Assembly: GCA_902601765.1 (NCBI GenBank)
Contig: CACKOO010000009.1
Coordinates: 1-42,383 of the forward strand
Length of the DNA: 42,383 bases
Source: Hydrogenophilales bacterium
Lineage (GTDB): Bacteria > Pseudomonadota > Gammaproteobacteria > Burkholderiales > Eutrophovitaceae
Direction: 5' to 3'
This document shows, piece after piece, positions 9,106-17,342 of this stretch (its first letter is position 1; the number at the start of each line of letters is the position of its first letter). Below the pieces are notes generated by a model. The model saw only the letters and a program-made list of their open reading frames with translations, was not told the DNA's origin and made no database searches. Position numbers and translations under genes: made by a program.

Positions 9106-9411
9106 ATGGATATTTACTTGTCATTGTCTTATTGGCTTTTCTTAGTACAATTTTGGATCATCTTAGGAATTATATTTATAGCTCTAGAAATTCTAGATGG
9201 AAGTTTAATTTTTTTTCTTCCAATAGGTTTTGGTTCTTTTTTAAACGCATTACTTCTATTCCTTCAGGAATATGAAGGCTTTTTTGATTACCAAATTATT
9301 TCTACTTGGCACCATTCTTTGGTGTCTCTTGCTGTCTTTTCATTAATAGTTTCGTACAGTTTAAGATATTTAAATTTTAAAAAGGATAATGAAGATATTA
9401 ATAAGTATTAA
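9106..9411 (+). CDS. NfeD-like membrane protein (short form)
   Basis: 101 residues; its ATG follows the stomatin stop codon with no gap, so the two are translationally linked. It has two to three membrane segments (about 10-55 and 70-90), with the NfeD-type ALEILDGSLIFF and PIGFGSFLNALL stretches. The C-terminal OB-fold domain of full NfeD proteins is absent, as is common for partners of QmcA/stomatin, and no protease domain is present. It probably anchors or regulates the SPFH assembly in the inner membrane. Confidence 0.85.
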   Translation: MDIYLSLSYWLFLVQFWIILGIIFIALEILDGSLIFFLPIGFGSFLNALLLFLQEYEGFFDYQIISTWHHSLVSLAVFSLIVSYSLRYLNFKKDNEDINKY

Positions 9412-9690
9412 ATTATTCCTATTTATTAAAATCAATTATCAATAATGTCTGTAAACCATATTTACCTTGTATATTTTTAAATTATTCTTATAAGAATTAT
9501 TAATTGACCATTTTATGTTATTAGATTTCTTATCAAGATTTCTTCAAATTTTTTAATAGATCTATGTCAGAATGATCTTCATTTGTAAAAATCAAAATGG
9601 GTAGAATATGGGTAGAGTATATTTGACTATAACAATTACTATATTTATCTTTAGTAATTGATTTATAAAGATATAATATAATAATTGAGA
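9412..9690. other. AT-rich right end of the SPFH/NfeD island
   Basis: No gene. Contains the right TGGGTAGA repeats and runs into the tRNA 3' half. No integrase gene is present anywhere between the tRNA remnants. Confidence 0.4.
9598..9618 (+). repeat. TGGGTAGA direct repeat pair, right
   Basis: TGGGTAGA at 9598 and 9609 (11-base period), matching the pair at 7981-8000 in sequence and orientation. About 80-100 bases inside the tRNA 3' remnant. Confidence 0.4.
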
Positions 9691-9694
9691 GTCG

Positions 9695-9750
9695 AGAGCT
9701 TTATTCCTAAACTGAGGGCAGCAGGTTCGAGTCCTGTAGGGGTTACCATC
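9695..9750 (+). tRNA. 3' half of a tRNA-Arg(CCU)-like gene (probable attachment-site remnant)
   Basis: From the anticodon loop (TTCCTAA) to a terminal ACCA. The T arm is intact (GCAGG, loop TTCGAGT, CCTGT), but there is no matching D arm or 5' acceptor upstream. A tRNA 3' half on the far side of an island, in the same orientation as the tRNA-like sequence at 7851, is the classical footprint of integration at a tRNA 3' end. Confidence 0.45.
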
Positions 9751-9771
9751 AAAAGAAATGCCTGGGAGAAA

Positions 9772-10251
9772 TCAAACATCAATGCCATTAATCTTGGGTG
9801 TTAATCCCATATCATCTTTTTTAATTTTATTTTCCAATCTTCGAACAATCACATCACTGTCATCACTCAAGAAACTCACAAATCTGTACCTAAGATTATC
9901 ATGAATGTATTTTTGTGTGACTTTATCTAACCAACCCCTTTCACTCTCATAATTACCTGTTTTGATGAGTCTTGGGATTATAAAAATTTAGTGAATGTAG
10001 ATGCAGAATTGATCACGACCTCTTAGTCCACCGGCATGAGACTGCAATCTTTATATAGGTTTTCTTCTGTCCAGAGATTTCTGTAATCCGCTTATTACAA
10101 TGTAAATAAACTCTTCGTCACCATCCCAAAAAGAATAAAGAATTGATCCCTTATTGGGAATTATGTGACGAGGGTTATCTTGGAAGCTGAATGATGGTTT
10201 TCTCGTATCAAACAGGTCTGATAAATCATGTACGATAATTTGTTTTTGAAC
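9772..10251 (-). pseudogene. Broken GIY-YIG nuclease-family gene
   Basis: Read leftward from 10251, one frame gives VHDLSDLFDTRKPSFSFQ... and then NKGSILYSFWDGDEEFIYIV, the strand pair of a GIY-YIG domain in degraded form, followed by ISGLQKSLDRRKP and a stop at about 10063. The next frame resumes the homology (QSHAGGLRGRDQFCIYIH), hits an in-frame TAA, and then reads on (RLIKTGNYESERGWLD...VIVRRLENKI...) to a TGA at 9772. So there is one frameshift, one nonsense codon and no proper start codon. The intact relatives I recall are about 160-residue proteins with a GIY-YIG-like fold. Clearly non-functional as a full protein. Confidence 0.7.
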
Positions 10252-10505
10252 CTTCTATTCTATTAAAAAATACAAAATTAAACTAAATAAAATATAACAA
10301 AAACAGATATTTGAATGAATTATATCTTTAATAACACCCCTCCTAATACATACCACGGTGAGCTATATTGAATCTAGAGATATGGTAAAAGACAGGTTAC
10401 ACAAGTTGGACTGGATTTATTGGCTGGTTAATTTTATTGTGACAAAAAGTCGGCTAACCTTTGTTAATAATTTTTTTCACAACGTCAATGTAACGCTCGG
10501 ATATC

Positions 10506-10706
10506 CTACTTATAGTGGGCTCTGCGTCTGGAGAGGATGCCAACCCTAGTGCGCCAAGCCAGATACCTCTTTGGCTTAATAGTGGCTTTCATGATTTTTT
10601 TAACAGCCTTTTCACTCAAATTGTATTGCTTTTCTATAGACGAGAATGGCACGTTATCGCACAATGCTAACCTCACAATTTCATCTGTTTGATAATTTTT
10701 TTTCAT
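10506..10706 (-). CDS. DUF2805 (TIGR03643) family small protein
   Basis: 66 residues. The sequence has the hallmarks of this small family: an N-terminal DEIVRLALCDNVPFSSIEKQ helix, YNLSEKAVKKIMK (helix-turn-helix-like), then KRYLAWRTRV and a basic end. Members usually have F-x-x-W-R-x-R-V and about 75-80 residues; this copy is slightly short at the N-terminus, and no strong ribosome binding site precedes its ATG. Possibly a nucleic-acid-binding protein; the function is unknown in the family. It sits alone in a decayed zone, yet its frame is intact. Confidence 0.6.
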   Translation of the reverse strand: MKKNYQTDEIVRLALCDNVPFSSIEKQYNLSEKAVKKIMKATIKPKRYLAWRTRVGILSRRRAHYK

Positions 10707-11423
10707 AGCGACAATTTGACCAGATCATTTAAAAATAGTTGCAATTTCAATACTGAGAATCCCCGTCGTTACTGATGGCAAGACTAATTTAGATTTTTTG
10801 AGGTGAAAAGATTACAAAAAACTCATAAATAAGGTCGTAAGGATACTAAAGCTATAAAAAAAGGGTCTCGTAGCTCAATTAGAGAAATGAATATGACATT
10901 TAGAATGCAGTAATATCTCGAGGCTGTTTTTGGTACGTCCGTCGAACTTTTTTTTTCAACCACGAACGTTGATATTGACACCGATTAGTCAAATACTTGC
11001 GACAGTTTGTTATTAATTCGGTCTTCGTCTAAAAACATTCTGGGTTAAATCCAGGGAACAGATGATCCTTTATGCGAACTTCAAAACAATACTTTCGACG
11101 CGTAAACATATCAGACCACTTGTTAGCGTGGCAAATTTAAAGAAAAACTTCTAAATATTTTCCGAATCCGATGCTATTTTTTTTTGGAAAATGGAGGGTT
11201 CAGCAGGGAAGATAGATCAAGATTTGAAAAAGACTATTGGAGCAAGTATTGTTCGCAACTAATGATTCATTATCAAGGAAGAAGTCAAGTTGTTGCAATC
11301 AACCGAAGGCTAAAGTCAAGCATCACCAAATCTCTAAAAGGATTTTATTTCGATAATATATTTGATTTTATGTGTTTGTCTCATTTGCACCGAAACATGC
11401 TTTAACTTGGAAAAGCAAGACGT
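10707..11423. other. Long stretch without a supported gene
   Basis: Contains a tRNA-like 5' half at about 10863-10890 (an acceptor-like GGTCTCG, TA, then GCTC and a D-loop-like AATTAGAG) whose remainder does not fold as a tRNA. A 73-codon plus-strand frame at 11184-11405 has no recognisable protein features. It looks like decayed accessory DNA. Confidence 0.4.
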
Positions 11424-11819
11424 CTAGTGGGGTATCCCGGGGCCGATCCTACAGGCCAACTCGGTAAGGTGGAAATAAACGGTGGTCGGAGCGTTATATG
11501 TCGCGACCTTCTGTATGGCGGTGTTGATTTTTTTGTCCCACTGTTTATCAGTGTAATAGTTTGAACGTAGAATTTTTATAGATCGATTAGTGCAGTTTAT
11601 CTTTAGATAATGCTCGCTACTCCAGACTCCATTTTCTGATTGTTTTCTATATTTCACGCCATACCAAAGATAAACTATGTCTCTATCTATTTTAATTTCG
11701 TGACTATCGTAAAAAAATTCATCGCTGCCTTCTTCTCTATTACCAAAGGGAATCCAATGGGCTGATAGGCTGGTGGAACACATCAAAAGGCATATCATTA
11801 ACAGTTTTGCATTCTTCAA
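11424..11819 (-). CDS. Surface-adhesin protein E-like small secreted protein
   Basis: 131 residues. Signal peptide MKNAKLLMICLLMCSTSLSA, then HWIPFGNRE, EFFYDSHEIKI, a VYLWYGVKY strand, W-SS-EHYLKINC, SNYYTDKQW and a late Cys (ELACRIG). It is the closest relative of the gene at 359 (shared W-SS-x-x-Y-x-x-INC and YYTDK-x-W). The two conserved Cys fit the disulfide of the protein E-like fold. It stands alone, with no partner within 500 bp. Confidence 0.75.
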   Translation of the reverse strand: MKNAKLLMICLLMCSTSLSAHWIPFGNREEGSDEFFYDSHEIKIDRDIVYLWYGVKYRKQSENGVWSSEHYLKINCTNRSIKILRSNYYTDKQWDKKINTAIQKVATYNAPTTVYFHLTELACRIGPGIPH

Positions 11820-12408
11820 CCTGTAATCTCCCTAGCGTAATTTGATTTGGATGTTGTGAAATCTTAAATATGCCTTACAGGCTATAGGTTATTATAATAA
11901 TTTTACTCATACAATCACTTGTAATAAATACAGGTGATGGACCAAGTTTACTCTAAGTTGTGACGACATTTATTTATTAAGAAGGATTCGCTCTGATTCA
12001 TTGAACAGTGTATGCAACAGAGTAAATGAATTAAAACTAAATATAGGGAATAATTTATAACTAAAGTATTTCCCTAGCCTTGCCTGTGTGGTCAGAGGGT
12101 CTCCTAAGATAATAATTAAAGTGAAGGGATTTTTTGACCTAAGTATTTACATACAGGGTGAAGCAATTCAACACGAAGATGACAATCCTCTACCTGACAA
12201 GTGCTCTGTATTTAATCGAACTATACGGGTAGTTAAAACGGTACTGATTGATTGTTAAAGGCTCTTTATTTGAATTTGCGTCTTTTTTAGTCAAAAGCCC
12301 CTTAAAGCGATAGATGGTAAGGTGTTTGCACAATCTTTACGAGAGAGTTGTTATCCGATCACCCAACAAAAGACTTACTCCCAGCTAACATTATCAACAT
12401 AGACTTGA
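11820..12408. other. Intergenic region, possible remnant frame
   Basis: No recognised gene. An open plus-strand frame from about 12100 to 12259 (containing GFFDLSIYIQGEAIQHEDD) has no good start codon and no known family. No ABC ATPase remnant (Walker A or signature motif) was found here, although the neighbouring transporter lacks one. Confidence 0.35.
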
Positions 12409-13164
12409 TTAATTTGATTTCACTTTTTTACTTAAGCTAAACATTAATAGAGCAGTTATAACGTAGGTGATAACAATAAATGGCCCTGTGGGAAGGTCTG
12501 ATAGCACCGAAACTAACATTGCCAACAGAATAGATAATATTCCACAAGCCCAAGCATAAATAACCGAATTACTGAAATTTACCGCACTCAAAGCTGGCAA
12601 AATCAAGCTAGCAAAAACGACGTAAACCCCTACAAGCTGAACCGATGAGGTTATAGCCAATGCAAAAAGAAGGTAAAACCAAACTCCTCTCCTAGACCAA
12701 GGAAACAAAAACCACATGGTTAATGTAAATAAATAAACCGGAACGTGGTACAAAACATCAGCCCAAGAAACAAATAAAATCTGACCCGATAAAAGGTGGG
12801 TAGTTTTCTCGCCAGCAAAAGGATGGTCAGCTAATATCAGTATAGTTAAAGAAGCTGCAAAGATAAACCCCACCCCGATTACCGCTTCTTGGTGTTTAGC
12901 ATTCTTGGATTCTATTTGCCTAAAAAATAATCCAGCCAGAACGGCACCTCCGAGTGCTGCTAATTGTACAATTAACATCGGAGGCTCATGCAGTAGAATT
13001 TCTGCTGCGATCAACCCCAATCCAGCTATCTGCGCAATAGCTAGATCGATAAAGATAATCCCTCGTTTCAAAACTTCGATACCCAAGGGAGCGTGAGTGA
13101 TCGCGATCAAAAGGCCAGCAACTAATGGCGGCCCTATGATTATCAAAAGTTCATTTGTTACCAC
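12409..13164 (-). CDS. Zinc/metal ABC transporter permease, ZnuB (ABC-3) family
   Basis: 251 residues with about seven or eight membrane segments. Family landmarks: the N-terminal GPPLVAGLLIAITHAPLGIEVLKRGIIFIDLAIAQ region, the QEAVIGVGFIFAASLTIL segment, and VQLVGVYVVFASLILPAL, corresponding to the conserved G-x-x-L-V-x-A-x-L-I-x-P-A of ABC-3 permeases. It is last in a minus-strand cluster and its start overlaps the binding-protein stop by 14 bp, so the two are co-translated. No ATP-binding subunit is encoded beside it. It either uses an ATPase encoded elsewhere or is an ATPase-less variant. Confidence 0.88.
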   Translation of the reverse strand: MVTNELLIIIGPPLVAGLLIAITHAPLGIEVLKRGIIFIDLAIAQIAGLGLIAAEILLHEPPMLIVQLAALGGAVLAGLFFRQIESKNAKHQEAVIGVGFIFAASLTILILADHPFAGEKTTHLLSGQILFVSWADVLYHVPVYLFTLTMWFLFPWSRRGVWFYLLFALAITSSVQLVGVYVVFASLILPALSAVNFSNSVIYAWACGILSILLAMLVSVLSDLPTGPFIVITYVITALLMFSLSKKVKSN

Positions 13165-14065
13165 TTGTATTTTGAATTAAAAGAGATATTGAACGATCAA
13201 ACAATGAAAATAAGTCTGTAGATTCATTATCCCCGCCTACGGTGTAAGGCATCATTACGGCAGGTACGCCGGTTTGCCCTGACAACCATTCGCTTGCTTC
13301 TGCTGACTCATACGAAGCTCGCATGATAACGTTGACGGGATTACCCTGTTTTACTTTTAAGAGTAAACTTTCAAGATGGCTGGCAGTGGGGGGAATTCCA
13401 GGCCTAGGCTCTAATGATCCCACTAGCTTAAGATTAAGCCAGGAAATTAAGTATATAAAGCTTTTGTGGTGGACAATAACAGGTTGCTCCTTCAACGGAA
13501 CAGCATCTTTCTCCCATCCAACAATAGCTTGCTGCCAGCGAGAGGAAAAATTCTGAAATCGCTCGTTGTAAAATTCTGCATTAGCCGCGTCTATTCTATT
13601 GAGGCGTTGTAACAGTTCTTGACCTACTAGCAAAATGTTGTGAGGATTAAGATGAACATGAGGATTACCCTCAGGGTGGATATCACCCATACTCCGATCC
13701 ACTGCATTAGGTATCTCAAGTATCTTTACGAAATCCGAAGCCATTAAATAACCGTCAGTACCCGGTTGAACCCTAGCACTTGCCTTTTGCATGAGAACAG
13801 GTAACCAACCGGCTTCCAATCCAGCACCACTGCAGATTACCAAATCAGCCCTACGTATTTTGGATACAAAGCTAGGACGAGCTCGGATATGATGAGGATC
13901 TTGTTTGGCGTGAGTGGCAGTAAAAACTTTAATATTCCCTCCGCCAATTTCTTGGGCTAAAGCTTCCCATTCGGGCTCACAAGCAAACACGCTTACCTTA
14001 GCGAAAGCGTTATTACAAAGTACCCCCAATAACATTAAAGTTGAGGCGATGAAATATCTTTTCAT
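13151..14065 (-). CDS. Zinc/metal ABC transporter substrate-binding protein, ZnuA-like
   Basis: The frame is open from 14098; the ATG at 14065 starts a standard signal peptide (MKRYFIASTLMLLGVLCNNAFA) and is preferred. Cluster A-I metal-binding fold: ACEPEWEALAQEIGG, the first metal His in DPHHIRARPS, then EGNPHVHLNPHN (second His), VIVHHKSFIYL (third His) and a C-terminal acidic stretch in MPYTVGGDNEST. There is no long His-rich loop of the high-capacity ZnuA type, only a short one. It would capture zinc or manganese in the periplasm and hand it to the permease whose gene it overlaps. Confidence 0.88.
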   Translation of the reverse strand: MKRYFIASTLMLLGVLCNNAFAKVSVFACEPEWEALAQEIGGGNIKVFTATHAKQDPHHIRARPSFVSKIRRADLVICSGAGLEAGWLPVLMQKASARVQPGTDGYLMASDFVKILEIPNAVDRSMGDIHPEGNPHVHLNPHNILLVGQELLQRLNRIDAANAEFYNERFQNFSSRWQQAIVGWEKDAVPLKEQPVIVHHKSFIYLISWLNLKLVGSLEPRPGIPPTASHLESLLLKVKQGNPVNVIMRASYESAEASEWLSGQTGVPAVMMPYTVGGDNESTDLFSLFDRSISLLIQNTSGNK

Positions 14066-14132
14066 TTTATTGTTTTCCCGTATTAAGGATTGAAACAAAA
14101 GATTCTTGTTGATTAAACCAAAGTTGTCATGA

Positions 14133-14155
14133 AACCCCGTCCGAAGGACGAGGTT
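14133..14155 (-). terminator. Intercistronic hairpin between porin and binding-protein genes
   Basis: On the minus strand AACCTCGTC and GACGGGGTT pair over nine bases (one G-U) around a CTTCG loop. No T run follows, so it is more likely an RNA-stability or attenuation hairpin that sets porin above transporter expression than a full terminator. This style of GC-rich hairpin in AT-rich DNA is also seen in REP-like elements. Confidence 0.45.
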
Positions 14156-14169
14156 TTCAGACGGCTTAA

Positions 14170-15540
14170 TTAATATTTATGGGCACCATGGGCACCGATA
14201 CTCATAATATACTGCAACAAAAATTGTGAATCGTTTTGTCCGGCTGCAAGTTGCGCGTCGTTAAATTGCAGTCGAACCCGGCTGAATTCACTATTAGTCC
14301 AGTCTACCATTGTGGACGTCATTTCCGGCGTGAAACCGCCCCCATCAATGTGGCTACCTGATAACGCAGCTGGAGCCGGTGGAGGGATTAATTCGCTGTA
14401 TCGCAATCCCACACGCCACTGGGGATTGAATTTGTAAACGAGTTGGGTGTATGAACCGACTTTATCTCTATCCCAATTTACGGCTACGGCTCCTGCGCCT
14501 GGAGTGTCCTCAGTATCCTCGTAGGTTCCGTTCTCTTCCCGCCAGAATGTTTCATGTTGCACAATAATCTCTTTCTCCCGAGCATTGCCTGTGGGCGCGT
14601 AGGTGTATCTCAGATCGAGAATTTGCACGTCGGTGTCGCCGATAAAGGTAACGACATTACCGTGTCCTGCTTTCCGACCACTCACCGACTCTCCTGTGAG
14701 TTTGTAGACTCCCATACGCCAGCTGTGATTAGCACCGAGGTCACCCCCGAAACGAGCGAACATGGATCGCGACCCGTGGCCCTTGCCATCAGGGCCACCA
14801 AACGGAATATCGTTGCCTCTGAACAGACCCATTCCTATCTCAGTATAAAAATCAGTGGGCAGCACATAGGATATTTCAACTCCATCGTCGTTATAACCAC
14901 CGTCTAATATTGCGCGGTAAGGTAAAGGACGGTCTGAAAAGTCGTCGGCGTGACTGTGGTGCTCATTTAAATAACCGAGCGTCCAAAAAGCCCTACCCAT
15001 TTTGAGGGTCACACCATCACCCATAAAGCCTGGAAGAGTTTGAATATAAGCTTCTTCCAACTCTACTTCTGTTGCTCCGTCGTGCTCGGCAATTGCAAAC
15101 GTTGAACTCCCGTAGAATTTATCATCTATATTAGACGAAAAATTCAGCTCCGTATGATCTACCGCAAAACCAGCGCCTTTTCTTTCTCCTTCGTGGCCTA
15201 ATGCAAAACCCGCAACTTCAGCTTCGCCATCAACCGTGTACTGATTAAATCTTCCGTTGAGAACCATACCTATTGAAGGGTTGGAAGCGTTACCTTTTAC
15301 CGACCTCTTAGCGGTTGCCGGAGTTTGAACACTCGCACCAGAGATCGCACTTGGGCCTTGAATTTTTCCTATCTTGGACTCTAGTTCTGAAATCCTATTT
15401 TCATAGACACTTCTCAGACTTTTAATTTCGTCTCGAAGTGCTTCTATTTCGGCATGGCCATCTGCTTTTGCAATTATTGGAAGCTGACTTGCAAAAATTA
15501 CTGATAACAAAATGACTACCGGTCTAAAAATACTACCCAT
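14170..15540 (-). CDS. Outer-membrane porin-like protein of a zinc uptake cluster
   Basis: 456 residues. Signal peptide ending AKADGHA, then a heptad coiled coil (about residues 30-60: IEALRDEIKSLRSVYENR), a linker, and a beta-barrel of alternating strands from about residue 90 to the end. Features include SNIDDKFYGSSTFAI, GRAFWTLGYLNEHHSHADD and the closing SQFLLQYIMSIGAHGAHKY. His-rich patches (HHSHADD, HGAHKY) fit a metal-linked pore. The coiled-coil start with a barrel is the layout of OprP/phosphate-selective-like porins. The gene is first in the cluster, 104 bp ahead of the zinc-binding protein, and its promoter overlaps a palindrome, so regulation by zinc is plausible. The exact ligand is inferred. 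Confidence 0.8.
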   Translation of the reverse strand: MGSIFRPVVILLSVIFASQLPIIAKADGHAEIEALRDEIKSLRSVYENRISELESKIGKIQGPSAISGASVQTPATAKRSVKGNASNPSIGMVLNGRFNQYTVDGEAEVAGFALGHEGERKGAGFAVDHTELNFSSNIDDKFYGSSTFAIAEHDGATEVELEEAYIQTLPGFMGDGVTLKMGRAFWTLGYLNEHHSHADDFSDRPLPYRAILDGGYNDDGVEISYVLPTDFYTEIGMGLFRGNDIPFGGPDGKGHGSRSMFARFGGDLGANHSWRMGVYKLTGESVSGRKAGHGNVVTFIGDTDVQILDLRYTYAPTGNAREKEIIVQHETFWREENGTYEDTEDTPGAGAVAVNWDRDKVGSYTQLVYKFNPQWRVGLRYSELIPPPAPAALSGSHIDGGGFTPEMTSTMVDWTNSEFSRVRLQFNDAQLAAGQNDSQFLLQYIMSIGAHGAHKY

Positions 15541-15605
15541 TAAAATTCCCCTTAAATAAAAAATCTGTGATCATTTATATTGTTTTCGAATACTACTAAC
15601 CCTGT

Positions 15606-15640
15606 ACTATACCCTTTTGGTCAAATTGATACAATGTATC
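15606..15640 (-). promoter_or_regulatory. Porin-cluster promoter overlapping a palindromic operator
   Basis: Minus-strand -10 TATAGT (15606-15611) and -35 TTGTAT (15629-15634) are separated by 17 bp. The -35 box lies inside a perfect palindrome, GATACA-A-TGTATC (15628-15640). A repressor bound there would block RNA polymerase. Given the zinc-type genes downstream, a Zur-family regulator is the first candidate, though the sequence is not the textbook enterobacterial Zur box. Confidence 0.6.
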
Positions 15641-15751
15641 TTTATTAAATGGAGATTGATTTTGGGTTACGTGACATATACTGGTAAAAGTTAAGGGATC
15701 CCATCTACATTTGGTTACAATATTAGGGATCCGTTGCAACTTTCTCTTGCG

Positions 15752-16141
15752 TTATTTCTTGAATTCAAAATTTGGTAGTCCTGCTACCGCCTTTTTCAAA
15801 GATTCGCCCCAACTATCAGATAGCATGGCAAAGTATTGGTTATTTTTCTCGATTCGCAACTGTTTACGAATTTCAAGCTTATTGCTTTCAAAATCGCAAT
15901 AATCTATTGGTAGTCCAACCGAGAGGTTCGTCCGAAGAGTGGAATCGAATGAGACCAACAGTAGCTTGACAACTTGTTGAAAGTTCATCTGATATTCTAA
16001 AGCTCTCACAAGTATTGGTTTGCCGTATTTTGTTTCCCCTATCTGCAAAAATGGCTCATCCCTCGATGCCTCTATAAAGTTGCCCTCGGGATAAATAAGA
16101 AACATTTTGGGTTTTTCGCCTTTGATCTGTCCCCCAAAAAC
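15752..16141 (-). pseudogene. C-terminal fragment of an Anbu-type (proteasome-like) peptidase
   Basis: An internal ATG at 16105 begins MFLIYPEGNFIEAS, and homology extends upstream in the same frame to VFGGQIKGEKPK at 16141. It continues with FLQIGETKYGKPIL, VKLLLVSFDSTLRTNLSVGLPID and a normal C-terminus. This is the second half of the bacterial proteasome-related peptidase Anbu (about 240-250 residues). The N-terminal half with the catalytic Thr/Ser is gone: upstream of 16141 the frame stays open for a few codons but no longer looks like the family. The remaining part cannot be catalytic. No Anbu neighbours (ATP-grasp, alpha-E, transglutaminase) are present. Confidence 0.8.
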
Positions 16142-16591
16142 TAAGTGGCGGCGAGGGATTAGGTTAAATGGATTTGTATTGTGTTGAGGCTACCGTAAAT
16201 TAATAATATATTCTATGGTAAAAATAGAACCATCCCTTGACCATTTGTCGCTTTTTCTGATAATTAGTCAAAAGAATTTCGTCATGGAAATAAAACTGCA
16301 TAATATAAAATAGTGTTAAAGTTTCAATAAAAATCAACAAGATAAACTTGAGTAAGTTTCTTGAGGTTTGGAAACCCAGGTTTACTTACTAATAAAAAGT
16401 TACACGCAGGAACTTTGTTTTAATGTCTACTAAATTTTACAAACTTAATAAAAATCAGACCTCAATAAGCGGTCGAGCTATCATGAATACACTTACCACA
16501 CTCCCTAAACTGTGTCCTAGTTGATGTCAAATCTCACCGTCCGTGTGTATATCGTGGCTAGGACTCGATCAAATATAGCTTTCGTAATAAT
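16142..16591. other. Intergenic region, nothing recognised
   Basis: AT-rich; the missing N-terminal half of the Anbu gene is not found here in any frame I could read. A small inverted repeat AAACC-CA-GGTTT lies near 16373. Confidence 0.4.
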
Positions 16592-16957
16592 TTATTTCTC
16601 ACAAACGATGTTGCGTAATTTTCCTTCCTGGGAATTAGATTTAATAACGTTTTCTTGTCCTTTTTTTCCTGCCCAATTTGTAACTGTCCAGTTTTTATCA
16701 GAGTAAAACGTGGTTGATAAAAATTGAATGGTGTTTTCGCGACAATTTATCTTGTAGTAAGTTGAGGAACTATAGTCACCGTGTTCAGTGGCGTCTTTAT
16801 ATTGAATTTTCTGCCAAACGAAGACTAAATCAAATTCTCGCTCAACTTTGTGTATTTCAAAAAAATATTTGTTTTTAGACTCATTATTAAACTGTACCCA
16901 ATCAGCCAATATACTGGGTGAAAATATTAATAGGATTATCGGTAGTAATTTTTCCAT
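16592..16957 (-). CDS. Surface-adhesin protein E-like small secreted protein
   Basis: 121 residues. Signal peptide MEKLLPIILLIFSPSILA, then DWVQFNNES, KYFFEIHKV, a VFVWQKIQY strand, YSSSTYYKINC, TTFYSDKNW and a C-terminal IVCEK. It belongs to the YTDK subfamily with the genes at 359 and 11424 (here YSDKNW). The Cys pair is conserved. The ATG is preceded by AGAGGG at reasonable distance. Confidence 0.75.
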   Translation of the reverse strand: MEKLLPIILLIFSPSILADWVQFNNESKNKYFFEIHKVEREFDLVFVWQKIQYKDATEHGDYSSSTYYKINCRENTIQFLSTTFYSDKNWTVTNWAGKKGQENVIKSNSQEGKLRNIVCEK

Positions 16958-17342
16958 ATTACCCTCTTTTCGTTACCCAATAATTGCATGATGGCTTTGG
17001 TAAAATTTTTAACAATGATGTCATATTCAAAATTTCTTGATGATGCATTATTTTTTTAGGGTGCTTGCGGTAGCCAAAGCCTGTGCGGTCTTTCTTGTTG
17101 AGATGTTAGTTTGCGCTGAATAGTGTAGCAGTAAACTGAGAAGATGATTTTGATTGTCTTTTTTTCACACTAAAATGTTACCCTTAAGTAAGATGTTCGT
17201 GAAAAATAATAATACTTGCATTGCTAGTTAGTGTATGCGTAAGCGAAATAGTATTGTGAAAATAAGACAGATTATGATTTTCAAACTTGATACGTTTTGA
17301 GAGTGAAACATTGACATTGAACTTTTCTTGTTACGGCGTGTC
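16958..17342. other. Intergenic region, nothing recognised
   Basis: No gene, RNA or clear terminator seen. Confidence 0.4.

Noticed and set aside
10358..10549. 63-codon plus-strand frame
   Set aside because: Overlaps the DUF2805 gene on the other strand, has no family features and no ribosome binding site.
10863..10935. Third tRNA-like sequence
   Set aside because: Only a GCTC-type D arm and an acceptor-like start are seen; no anticodon or T arm folds. Mentioned only in the gap description.
11184..11405. 73-codon plus-strand frame
   Set aside because: No recognisable motif, no signal peptide and a decayed surrounding; treated as chance.
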